From: Firmicutes bacterium UBA1393
GTDB taxonomy: Bacteria; Bacillota; DTU025
Length of the DNA: 7,343 bases
Assembly (NCBI GenBank): GCA_002305255.1
Contig: DBQN01000070.1
Span: 2,345 to 9,687 of the forward strand
Direction: 5' to 3'
Shown here: positions 1-6,674 of the stretch, in pieces
Layout of the letters: every line of letters starts with the position of its first letter
How positions within the stretch are numbered: position 1 is the stretch's first letter
Position numbers and translations under genes: made by a program
Notes under the pieces: generated by a model
What the model saw: only the letters and a program-made list of their open reading frames with translations
The model's database searches: none
What the model was told of the DNA's origin: nothing

Positions 1-990
1 CAGGGATACACCGAGGGCAACACACTTGTCGTATACAACTGGGGCGACTACATCGATCCCGACCTCCTCGACGAGTTCTATGAACAGACCGGGATCAAAG
101 TCATATACCAGACCTTCGACTCGAATGAAGCCATGTTGACCAAGGTGTCGAGGGGCGGTGCTACGTTCGACGTGGCAGTGCCGTCAGACTACACTGTCAG
201 CAAGATGATCGATCAGAACCTGGTCCTTCCCATCGACCACTCCAAGCTTCCGAATCTGGTGCACATAGATCCGAGTTTCATGGGGTTACCGTTTGATCCC
301 GAGAACAACTACTCGGTGCCCTACTACTGGGGCACGGTTGGCATCGTGTACAACCCAAAGATGCTCGGCAGCAAGACGATTACCAGCTGGAGTGATCTGT
401 GGGATCCTGAGCTTCGAAATGAGATCCTGCTCGTCGATAGCGCCCGCGAGGTCGTGGGGTTTGCTTTGAACAGCCTGGGCTACTCTCTGAACGACACCGA
501 CCCTGACCACCTCGAGGAGGCCAGGCAGCGCCTTAGCGAGCTGATGCCGAACGTCAAGGCCATAGTGGGCGACGAGATCAAGTTGCTCCTGGCCAATGAA
601 GACGCCGCCATAGGAGTGATATGGGCAGGCGATGCATCCATCGCCATCGCTGACAACAGCGATCTCGACTACGTGTTGCCCGTGGAAGGCACGAACCTCT
701 GGATGGATAGCATGGTCATTCCGTCGAGCGCGACCAACATCGACGGAGCACACCGGTTCATCAACTTCCTGCTCGACCCCGAGGTAGCCGCCCGCAACAC
801 CGAGTATATCGGTTACTCCACCCCAAACGCCGGCGCCATGGAGTTGCTCGACGAGGAGATCGTCGGAGACGAGCGATTCTATCCCCCGGCTGAGGTCACG
901 GCGAAGATGGAGGTATACGAGAACCTCGGCAAGAGGATGCTCGCTCACTATAACGAATTGTTTCTAGAGTTTAAGATGCGCAGGAAGTAG
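1..990 (+). CDS. potD: Spermidine/putrescine ABC transporter substrate-binding protein PotD (5' partial)
   Basis: This is the extracytoplasmic binding protein of a polyamine ABC importer; it captures putrescine or spermidine and delivers it to the PotBC permease and PotA ATPase. Frame 1 is open from the first base, so the gene begins outside the window; 329 residues are visible. Counting from the first visible codon, the N-terminal VYNWGDYID segment gives W14 and Y17, matching the ligand-contacting Trp and Tyr near the start of mature E. coli PotD. Further typical motifs are W208 and D211 (IWAGDAS), W234 and D236 (LWMDSMVIP) and Y272 in IGYSTPN. The match implies that only about 20 residues are missing, probably the signal or lipoprotein peptide. 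An ATG at codon 45 (133-135) is internal, not the start. The C-terminus (NELFLEFKM) is of a type common in Firmicutes. The potABC partners are presumably upstream. Fold and family are sure; the exact polyamine is not. Confidence 0.95.
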   Translation, partial: QGYTEGNTLVVYNWGDYIDPDLLDEFYEQTGIKVIYQTFDSNEAMLTKVSRGGATFDVAVPSDYTVSKMIDQNLVLPIDHSKLPNLVHIDPSFMGLPFDPENNYSVPYYWGTVGIVYNPKMLGSKTITSWSDLWDPELRNEILLVDSAREVVGFALNSLGYSLNDTDPDHLEEARQRLSELMPNVKAIVGDEIKLLLANEDAAIGVIWAGDASIAIADNSDLDYVLPVEGTNLWMDSMVIPSSATNIDGAHRFINFLLDPEVAARNTEYIGYSTPNAGAMELLDEEIVGDERFYPPAEVTAKMEVYENLGKRMLAHYNELFLEFKMRRK

Positions 991-1126
991 GTGCGCCCAA
1001 ACTCCAAAGCGCATGCCACTCTACGAAGCACACACCACGCACCCGTCAGGCACACGACTTGCACGTGTTACGCACACGTCGCACCTAAGCTAAGCCGATG
1101 CCCGGGCCCGCGCCAGAGCATGCGCT

Positions 1127-1141
1127 GGGGGCCACGCCCCC
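1127..1141 (+). other. GC hairpin in the C-rich intergenic block
   Basis: GGGGGC (1127-1132) and GCCCCC (1136-1141) pair around a 3-base CAC loop. The stem can be lengthened by a T-G wobble (1126/1142), a C-G pair (1125/1143) and a G-T wobble (1124/1144). No T-run follows on either strand, so it is not a standard intrinsic terminator, and it lies 137 bases past the potD stop. In a block this rich in G and C such stems can arise by chance. Confidence 0.4.
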
Positions 1142-1363
1142 GGTCAGCTCCCCGGCCAGCGCCCGGGTCGGCCCACGCCCCAGGCCGCTGCTCCAGGCCG
1201 CTCCCAGTCGCCGCCCCGGCCTGCCCGTGCCCCTGCACCACCCTGCCATCTGAGGCCACTCTCTGCTAGCACCTTCAGACCTGCTGTCGCGTATCAATAC
1301 ATAACAGCATGACGGCTCAACGCCATGCCGTGAAGATGTAGCCGACCGCGAGCATCAGTGTGA

Positions 1364-1370
1364 GGGAGGT
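1364..1370 (+). promoter_or_regulatory. Ribosome-binding site that sets the radical SAM start
   Basis: GGGAGGT lies 10 bases before the ATG at 1381. A longer in-frame start, GTG at 1360, would place this Shine-Dalgarno sequence inside the coding region, so ATG 1381 is preferred. Confidence 0.8.
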
Positions 1371-1380
1371 ACAACTGGCA

Positions 1381-2778
1381 ATGGGCATTGCAGGCTTGAT
1401 GGATGGCCTTCGGACGCTCGGCGTCAGGCTGGCCCTGAGCTACCTCGACCGTAATCCAGACAAGAACATTCCAAGAATCCTCGACTTGCTCATCAAGTGC
1501 GGTGACAACGAGCACGTGGCTCCCAAGGCCCGGGCGGTCAGAGCTATGCTGGACGATCCGAACAACAACTGGTATAGACTGATTCGCAGTCTCTGGACTG
1601 ACATCGACACCGGCGTCAGGCGCACTCTCTTCACTAATGCAGTCATCAATGCCGCCGTCGTCGGACTGAGACGTCAAGCCAGTGCACGCACAAAGTATGG
1701 CTGCAACGTGCCATGGGCGATCCTGATGGATCCCACCTCAGCGTGCAACCTCCGCTGCGTGGGTTGCTGGGCAGCCGACTACGGCACCAAACTGAACATG
1801 AGCCTCGACACGTTGGAGAGCATCATCACGCAAGGCAAAGAGCTGGGCATATACTTCTACATCTACTCAGGCGGCGAGCCCCTGGTGCGCAAGCGCGACA
1901 TCATCAGGCTCTGCGAAGCCCATCCCGACTGCGTGTTTCTGGCCTTCACCAACGGCACGCTCATCGACGATGAGTTCGCCAACGAAATGCTGAGGGTCAA
2001 GAACTTCGTGCCGGCCATAAGCATCGAAGGCTATGAGGGGGAGACTGACTCCCGCCGCGGCGCAGGCACCTACCAGGCCGTCATCAACGCGATGCAACTC
2101 CTTCGAGACCGGAAGCTGCCCTTCGGTGTGTCGTGCTGCTACACCAGCCGCAACACCGAGGTCATCGGCAGCGAGAAGTTCGTCGACGACGTGATAGCCC
2201 GGGGCGCCAAGTTCGCCTGGTTCTTCACGTACATGCCCGTTGGCGTCAACGCCGCACCGGAGCTCATCGCCCGCCCGGATCAGAGGGAATACATGTACCG
2301 TCAGATCCGCGCCTTCCGACAGACTAAACCCATCTTCACGATGGACTTCTGGAACGACGGCGAGTACTCCGGCGGATGCATTGCAGGTGGACGCAGATAT
2401 CTGCACATCAACGCCAACGGTGATGTCGAACCGTGCGCATTCATCCACTACTCCGACAGCAGCATATATGACAAGACTCTGCTGGAGGCGCTCAAGTCGC
2501 CCCTGTTCATGGAGTACCACAGGCAGCAGCCCTTCAACTGCAACCACTTGCGGCCCTGCCCACTGCTGGACAACCCGGGCGTACTGGCCGAGATGGTTGA
2601 GACTGCCGGCGCAAGGTCTACCGATCTGGAGAACCCAGAGAACGTGCGTGACTTGACTGCAAAATGCACTCCCGCTGCAGAGAGATGGGCACCGGTGGCC
2701 CAGCGACTCTGGGACGCCGCGCATCTGGGCAACGGTGCTGCCACAACAGATGACGAAGCGCCGGCACGCGCCTCCTGA
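1381..2778 (+). CDS. Radical SAM protein with a partial SPASM-like C-terminal domain
   Basis: This 465-residue protein should bind a [4Fe-4S] cluster and S-adenosylmethionine to generate a 5'-deoxyadenosyl radical. The cluster motif CNLRCVGC gives C122, C126 and C129 (CX3CX2C), and the SAM-contacting GGEP motif is at 164-167. About 100 residues of helical N-terminal extension precede the core. Toward the C-terminus C333 and C352 form CX13GX4C, the first half of a SPASM motif; C387 and C393 (CX5C) and C429 follow, but the flanking CX2C and CX3C cysteines of a full SPASM are absent. One auxiliary Fe-S cluster is therefore more likely than two. The sequence resembles an uncharacterised radical SAM family I associate with clostridia; substrate unknown. 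No small precursor peptide gene is evident beside it, so a RiPP-maturase role is unsupported. It is separated by 390 and 153 bases from its neighbours and is probably its own transcription unit. The tail after about residue 445 is Ala-rich and unconserved-looking. Confidence 0.9.
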   Translation: MGIAGLMDGLRTLGVRLALSYLDRNPDKNIPRILDLLIKCGDNEHVAPKARAVRAMLDDPNNNWYRLIRSLWTDIDTGVRRTLFTNAVINAAVVGLRRQASARTKYGCNVPWAILMDPTSACNLRCVGCWAADYGTKLNMSLDTLESIITQGKELGIYFYIYSGGEPLVRKRDIIRLCEAHPDCVFLAFTNGTLIDDEFANEMLRVKNFVPAISIEGYEGETDSRRGAGTYQAVINAMQLLRDRKLPFGVSCCYTSRNTEVIGSEKFVDDVIARGAKFAWFFTYMPVGVNAAPELIARPDQREYMYRQIRAFRQTKPIFTMDFWNDGEYSGGCIAGGRRYLHINANGDVEPCAFIHYSDSSIYDKTLLEALKSPLFMEYHRQQPFNCNHLRPCPLLDNPGVLAEMVETAGARSTDLENPENVRDLTAKCTPAAERWAPVAQRLWDAAHLGNGAATTDDEAPARAS

Positions 2779-2792
2779 CAACCTGTCCCGCG

Positions 2793-2810
2793 ACCGCGCT
2801 CCTGCGCGGT
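2793..2810 (+). terminator. Possible hairpin terminator after the radical SAM gene
   Basis: ACCGCGC (2793-2799) and GCGCGGT (2804-2810) form a perfect 7-bp stem around a TCCT loop, 14 bases past the stop codon. There is no T-run downstream, so intrinsic termination is doubtful; it could be an mRNA 3' stabilising hairpin or part of a Rho-assisted terminator. Its position right after the gene is the main support. Confidence 0.4.
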
Positions 2811-2917
2811 GTGTGCCCCGCCCACCGACGCCCTGGGCGCAACAAGCAGGAGACTGTGGGTCAACCGCCGAAGGGAAGGCAGATGTCAGTGCGCGCCCTG
2901 ACGCACGCTGGCTTGCT

Positions 2918-2922
2918 GGAGG
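2918..2922 (+). promoter_or_regulatory. Ribosome-binding site for the GTG-initiated FMN enzyme
   Basis: GGAGG lies 9 bases before GTG 2932, supporting this GTG as the start. The family also typically begins about 20 residues before the cysteine cluster, which fits. Confidence 0.7.
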
Positions 2923-2931
2923 CGATTCTTC

Positions 2932-3969
2932 GTGAGATTTGATCTGACTGACACCAGGCGCGAGGCCGCGCGTAAGCTGGCCGGCGCCTGCTTTGTGTGC
3001 AAGGTGTGCGACGGAGTGGCCTGCAGAGGCCTGATACCTGGCTTCGGCGGCGTCGGCGCTGGTTCAGGCTTCACCAACAACGTAGAGGCGCTGGCAAGGA
3101 GGAAACTGAACCTCAGAGTCCTTCATGAGGAGCGCGAGCCCGATACACGCATCCGTTTGTTCGGCATTGATCTGAGCATGCCTATTCTTGGTGCCGCAGT
3201 TGCAGGCGTAGGAGTCAACAAGATCAGCGACATGACAGAGCAGGAGCTGGCCGATGCAATGGTGCTCGGACCTGCAGCCGCGGGAACGCTCGGCATGGGC
3301 GGCGATGGCGGTGACCCAGAGGTGTTCCGCGCCGGACTCGCTGCCGCGGAGCACGCAGGCGGCGAGGCCATCGTCGTGATCAAGCCTCGCCTGCAGCCGG
3401 AACTACTGACGCGCATCGAAGCGGCGAAGCGGGCTCGCGTCGCGGCCATAGCCGTCGACGTCGATGCCGCCGGCCTGGTGAACATGGCCATCCTCAAGCA
3501 GAAGGTGGAACCGAAGTCGCCGACACAAATCCGCGAGCTGGTCAACGCCGCAGGCTCCACGCCTTTGATTCTCAAGGGCATCATGACGCCAGACGACGCC
3601 CTCCTTGCAGCCGAGGCCGGTGTTGCAGGCATTGTCGTATCGAATCATGGCGGACGAGCCCTCGATTCCACACCGGGCACCGCCGACGTGCTCCCGGCCG
3701 TGGCCGCGGCTGTAGCCGGGAGGCTCACGATCCTGGCAGATGGGGGAATCCGTAGTGGTGTCGATGTAGTCAAGATGCTGGCCCTCGGGGCCGACGCCGT
3801 ACTGGTGGGGCGACCGCTAGCCATAGCAGCAGTGGGCGGCGGCGCTGAGGCCGTCACCGCTCAGTTGGCCGACTACGCCGCGCAGCTGCGAGTCGCTATG
3901 ACCTTGACGGGCTGCTCATCGATAGCTCAGATCGTCCAACACGTCCTATGGGACGGCGGCGACGCTTAG
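2932..3969 (+). CDS. FMN-dependent alpha-hydroxy-acid oxidising protein, divergent subfamily with N-terminal cysteine motif
   Basis: This 345-residue TIM-barrel flavoprotein belongs to the glycolate oxidase/lactate dehydrogenase family, which oxidises 2-hydroxyacids to 2-oxoacids through FMN. Seen directly: the active-site signature SNHGGRALD with H239 and R242, the flavin-contacting lysine K215 in LILKGI, and the FMN phosphate-binding segments DGGIRSG (D270 to G276) and VGRP (G293-P295). Two features differ from plant-type glycolate oxidase. A cysteine cluster C20, C23, C26, C31 (CX2CX2CX4C) sits at the N-terminus, and by eye the two active-site tyrosines and the arginine of the TVDTPRLGRR segment are not retained (the matching stretch here reads AVDVDAAGLVN). 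The loop before the LKG strand is also short. An anaerobe would probably use it as a dehydrogenase with a non-oxygen acceptor; that is inference. It sits 144 bases before larA, suggesting the same hydroxyacid pathway. The substrate is not determined; an IPP isomerase type 2-like role is a weaker alternative. Confidence 0.85.
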   Translation: MRFDLTDTRREAARKLAGACFVCKVCDGVACRGLIPGFGGVGAGSGFTNNVEALARRKLNLRVLHEEREPDTRIRLFGIDLSMPILGAAVAGVGVNKISDMTEQELADAMVLGPAAAGTLGMGGDGGDPEVFRAGLAAAEHAGGEAIVVIKPRLQPELLTRIEAAKRARVAAIAVDVDAAGLVNMAILKQKVEPKSPTQIRELVNAAGSTPLILKGIMTPDDALLAAEAGVAGIVVSNHGGRALDSTPGTADVLPAVAAAVAGRLTILADGGIRSGVDVVKMLALGADAVLVGRPLAIAAVGGGAEAVTAQLADYAAQLRVAMTLTGCSSIAQIVQHVLWDGGDA

Positions 3970-4073
3970 GGCAGCACCGGGAGCAACGCGCCCACTTCCG
4001 TGTTTCAAGTCTGAATCAAGTTCGGCCGTTCCCAGCTGGCATGATTGTTGCTACCCAATCAGGTGTAAGCGGC

Positions 4074-4087
4074 GACGCATTTGCGTC
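4074..4087 (+). other. Small inverted repeat upstream of larA
   Basis: GACGC (4074-4078) and GCGTC (4083-4087) pair around an ATTT loop, 26 bases before the larA start and just upstream of its Shine-Dalgarno sequence. Five base pairs may be chance. If real, it could be an mRNA leader structure or half-sites for a regulator of the larA-dmlA pair. Confidence 0.25.
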
Positions 4088-4113
4088 CAGCGTGCAGATG
4101 AGGAGGCAGCGAG

Positions 4114-5382
4114 ATGACACTCCAGCTCAAGTTCGGCACAGATCACGTCGACCTCGATCTCTCGGCTTTCAACATCTCTCCGACGGTGCTCACGGGCAAG
4201 CATCCTCCCAAACTAGAGGATCCTGTGGCCGGGGTCATTGAAGCCATGGCCCACCCCATCGGGTCAGGCACGATAGCCGAGGAGATCGCGCGCCGCAGAG
4301 CCCAACAGGCCGTGATAGTCGTTAACGACGTAACGCGTCCAACCCCCAACCACCTGATGCTTCCCCCCATCCTCGCCCAGGTCGAGGCGGCCGGGATACC
4401 CCGTGCCAACATCACCCTCGTGGTCGCCACAGGCATCCACCGCGGCGATACGGCTGAAGAGATGGCCGCCACCCTGGGCCCCGACATCGTACGAGATTAT
4501 CGAGTCGTGAATCACGACTGTGATGACACCGATAACCTCACGTACGTCGGCACACTGGTCCACGGCACAGAGTTTTACGTGAACAAGTTCGTCTATGAAG
4601 CCCAGATGGTAATCACCACAGGCGTCATAGGCCCCCACTACTTCGCCGGCTTCTCCGGCGGCCGCAAGTCCATCTTCCCGGGTGTATCGGCCAGGAAGTC
4701 CATCGAACACAACCATTCGCTGATGAAGTCACCACTCGCCGCAGTCGCTTCCCTCGAGAGCAACCCAGTCAGTGAGGAGATGGTGGATGCTGGCCGCAGG
4801 GTCGATGTGGGCTTCATCGTGAACGTCGTTGTAGACGCATCGGGTACGGTCTGCGCCGTCGTCGCAGGCGACATGGAACAGGCATGGCTTCGCGGTGTGG
4901 AGATGTGCCGTGACATCGCGGTCACTCCTATCGAGGCCCTCTATGATGTGGCCATCGCCAGCTCAGGCGGCTATCCAAAGGATATCAACATCTATCAGGC
5001 ACAGAAGGGCCTTGACAACGCGCAGCGTGCGGTGCGCCCCGGCGGCACCGTCGTGCTCGTGGCCGACTGCTCCGAGGGATACGGCGAGAGCACCTTTGAG
5101 GACTGGATGCTGCACGCCTCGACGGTAGACGACATCCTAGAGCGCTTCGCCGTTGAGTTCAAGCTAGGGGGGCATAAGGCCTACAGTCTCGCCAGAGTCA
5201 TCAAGGAGAAACACGTGATCCTGATTTCAAGGCTGCCTGACTCAACAGTACGGCAGCTCTTCATGACGCCAGCACACTCCATGGATGAAGCCCTTGAACT
5301 AGTCCGTGCTCGGCATGGCCGCGACTTCTCTTGCGTCGTGCTGCCCAGCGCCGGCGGTGTGGTCCCGTCGCTGATTTACTGA
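4114..5382 (+). CDS. larA: LarA-family nickel-pincer 2-hydroxyacid racemase
   Basis: LarA enzymes carry the nickel-pincer nucleotide cofactor and racemise or epimerise 2-hydroxyacids by hydride abstraction. The 422-residue length matches Lactobacillus plantarum LarA (about 424). Nearly every key position is visible: D72 and R75 in DVTRP; the catalytic histidine H109 in ATGIHR; H175 in IGPHYF; K185, the lysine that covalently holds the cofactor, in SGGRKS; H201 in HNHS, the nickel ligand; and Y294, Q295 and K298 in the IYQAQK segment. AGGAGG (4101-4106) lies 7 bases before ATG 4114. The gene is followed after 27 bases by the malate/tartrate dehydrogenase gene, so the two are very probably co-transcribed. 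Lactate is the founding substrate, but LarA homologues acting on other hydroxyacids, malate included, are known, and this neighbourhood favours a dicarboxylic hydroxyacid. The cofactor-synthesis genes larB, larC and larE are not present here. Family assignment is firm; substrate is inferred. Confidence 0.93.
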   Translation: MTLQLKFGTDHVDLDLSAFNISPTVLTGKHPPKLEDPVAGVIEAMAHPIGSGTIAEEIARRRAQQAVIVVNDVTRPTPNHLMLPPILAQVEAAGIPRANITLVVATGIHRGDTAEEMAATLGPDIVRDYRVVNHDCDDTDNLTYVGTLVHGTEFYVNKFVYEAQMVITTGVIGPHYFAGFSGGRKSIFPGVSARKSIEHNHSLMKSPLAAVASLESNPVSEEMVDAGRRVDVGFIVNVVVDASGTVCAVVAGDMEQAWLRGVEMCRDIAVTPIEALYDVAIASSGGYPKDINIYQAQKGLDNAQRAVRPGGTVVLVADCSEGYGESTFEDWMLHASTVDDILERFAVEFKLGGHKAYSLARVIKEKHVILISRLPDSTVRQLFMTPAHSMDEALELVRARHGRDFSCVVLPSAGGVVPSLIY

Positions 5383-5409
5383 TGGTTATAGTTGTAGAGG
5401 AGGAGACGC

Positions 5410-6495
5410 ATGAACAGACTGAGTATCGCAGTAGTGCCCGGTGATGGCATCGGCACCGAGATCATGGCCGAAGGCTTGAAAGTACTGAACAAGGCAGCCG
5501 AAGTCCATGGCGGTCTCGCTTTCGACTTCTGCACCTACCCGTGGGGCTGTCAGCACTACCTGAGAACCGGCAAGATGATGGATGACGACGGTCTATCAAT
5601 TCTGAAAGACTCCCAAGCCATCCTGTTGGGCGCCGTCGGCGCCCCCGGCCTGGTGCCCGACCATGTCTCTCTCTGGGGATTGCTGCTGCCCATCCGCAAG
5701 ACCTTCAACCAGTACGTGAACCTTCGTCCGATCAAGCTCCTGGCCGGCGTGCCCAGCCCCCTCGTGGGCAAAGGCCCCGAACACATCGATTTCGTCGTCG
5801 TTCGCGAGAACACTGAAGGCGAATACGCAGGCGTCGGCGGCAGGGTTCACAGGGGAACCCCATATGAGACTGCCATGCAGACCGCCGTATTCACCCGAAC
5901 CGGCACTGAACGTATTATCAGGTACGCCTTCGAGCTTGCGCGCTCACGGAGCAGGCAGAAGAGACTGCTTTCCGTGACAAAGTCAAACGCGTGCAACTAC
6001 AGCATGGTGTTCTGGGACGAAGTGTTCCGTGAGGTCGGCCGTGAGTACCCCGACATCGAACAGGTTCAGGCACATGTAGATGCCGCGTCGATGTATCTGA
6101 TCACCAAGCCCGAGTGGTTCGACGTTGTGGTCGCATCCAATCTGTTCGGCGACATCCTCACCGATGAGGGCGCAGCTATCCAGGGCAGCATCGGCCTTGC
6201 CGCAGGAGCGAACCTCAACCCCGAGAAGAAGTTCCCCTCTATGTTCGAGCCCATCAGCGGGTCTGCGCCCGACATCGCCGGCAAGGGCATAGCGAACCCT
6301 ATTGCCATGATCTGGTCAGGAGCCATGATGCTTGACTTCCTCGGGTATCCCGAACTGAACAACCTCATCATCCGCGCTATCGAGCGCACTCTCGTCGACC
6401 CCGCAGGCCCGCGCAGCCGGGATCTGGGCGGCACTGCCACCACGGCGGAAATGGGCGATGCCGTGTGCGCCAACCTCGTAGCGTTAGCTTCGTAG
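5410..6495 (+). CDS. dmlA: D-malate/tartrate dehydrogenase (decarboxylating), isocitrate/isopropylmalate dehydrogenase family
   Basis: The predicted reaction is NAD-dependent oxidative decarboxylation of D-malate to pyruvate, CO2 and NADH, with tartrate as an alternative substrate. Length (361) and the segment around 85-110, HVSLWGLLLPIRK, are typical of the DmlA/TtuC branch rather than leucine-pathway LeuB. Family residues seen: substrate arginines R96, R106 and R132; catalytic Y139 and K191; metal-binding D224, D248 and D252, the last two in the signature NLFGDILTDEG. D288 in GSAPDIAG is the residue usually linked to NAD rather than NADP use. One oddity: the family's EP(I/V)HGSAPD reads EPISGSAPD here, with S283 in place of a normally conserved cofactor-side histidine. 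AGGAGG (5398-5403) lies 6 bases before the ATG, and larA ends 27 bases upstream, so this is the distal gene of that unit. LeuB, homoisocitrate or tartrate-only activity is possible but less likely. Confidence 0.88.
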   Translation: MNRLSIAVVPGDGIGTEIMAEGLKVLNKAAEVHGGLAFDFCTYPWGCQHYLRTGKMMDDDGLSILKDSQAILLGAVGAPGLVPDHVSLWGLLLPIRKTFNQYVNLRPIKLLAGVPSPLVGKGPEHIDFVVVRENTEGEYAGVGGRVHRGTPYETAMQTAVFTRTGTERIIRYAFELARSRSRQKRLLSVTKSNACNYSMVFWDEVFREVGREYPDIEQVQAHVDAASMYLITKPEWFDVVVASNLFGDILTDEGAAIQGSIGLAAGANLNPEKKFPSMFEPISGSAPDIAGKGIANPIAMIWSGAMMLDFLGYPELNNLIIRAIERTLVDPAGPRSRDLGGTATTAEMGDAVCANLVALAS

Positions 6496-6545
6496 CTGAG
6501 CAATCGTTTTGGCTGTCGCGTACCGTTCCCCATCACTCAACGACT

Positions 6546-6574
6546 ATGGCCCCGCGGTATTCCCGCGGGGCCAT
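6546..6574. terminator. Strong GC hairpin between convergent genes, probable bidirectional terminator
   Basis: ATGGCCCCGCGG (6546-6557) and CCGCGGGGCCAT (6563-6574) form a perfect 12-bp stem with a 5-base TATTC loop. It lies between the end of the dehydrogenase gene (+, 6495) and the end of tctB (-, 6675), where both transcripts should stop. Neither strand shows a classic T-run; on + the sequence after the stem is only moderately T-rich (CTTGTCATACCTTCTT). The placement makes a shared terminator the best explanation. The rest of the 179-base gap shows nothing else that I can identify. Confidence 0.75.
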
Positions 6575-6674
6575 GGCCATCGTCGCTTGTCATACCTTCT
6601 TGCTCATCTATGCCTGTATACCATGGCATGCGGCTGGCCGGGCACACGCAAGCCCTAGCCTGTGCCACGATTCG

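Larger units (their letters stand above)
991..1380. other. Intergenic region without a convincing gene, containing a C-rich block
   Basis: This 390-base gap separates potD from the radical SAM gene. Its core, 1101-1250, is about 82% G+C by hand count (123 of 150) with C outnumbering G (about 78 to 45), far from the neighbouring genes. It contains a hairpin at 1127-1141, a repeated 10-mer CCAGGCCGCT (1180-1189 and 1193-1202) and two CCCGGG palindromes. An 8-base inverted pair, TAGGTGCG at 988-995 (including the potD stop) and CGCACCTA at 1080-1087, flanks a segment rich in short CAC/CACG words. A more A/T-rich patch at about 1291-1305 could hold a -10 element for the next gene, but I see no good -35, so no promoter is called. 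Open frames across the block have proline/arginine or glycine-rich low-complexity translations and no ribosome-binding site. Confidence 0.6.

Noticed and set aside
286..948. 220-codon open frame on the - strand opposite potD
   Set aside because: Antisense shadow; the + strand carries an unmistakable PotD across the whole interval.
1180..1202. Two copies of CCAGGCCGCT 13 bases apart as a tandem repeat or start of a CRISPR-like array
   Set aside because: Only two copies of 10 bases in a C-rich block, with no spacer-repeat periodicity; noted as local low complexity.
991..1269. Open frame of 92 codons starting with GTG directly after the potD stop, in the same frame
   Set aside because: No ribosome-binding site of its own, low-complexity Pro/Arg/Ala/Cys translation driven by the C-rich block, and no recognisable family. 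TAG readthrough of potD is also unsupported because PotD ends at its normal C-terminus.
1274..1303. TTCAGA and TACATA as a promoter for the radical SAM gene
   Set aside because: Both boxes match consensus poorly and the spacing is 18; too weak to call from sequence alone.
1360..1380. GTG 1360 as the radical SAM start
   Set aside because: The Shine-Dalgarno GGGAGGT at 1364-1370 would fall inside the coding sequence; it is well placed for ATG 1381 instead.
1867..2781. 304-codon open frame on the - strand opposite the radical SAM gene
   Set aside because: It is a high-G+C shadow of a clearly real gene; the translation shows no recognisable motif.
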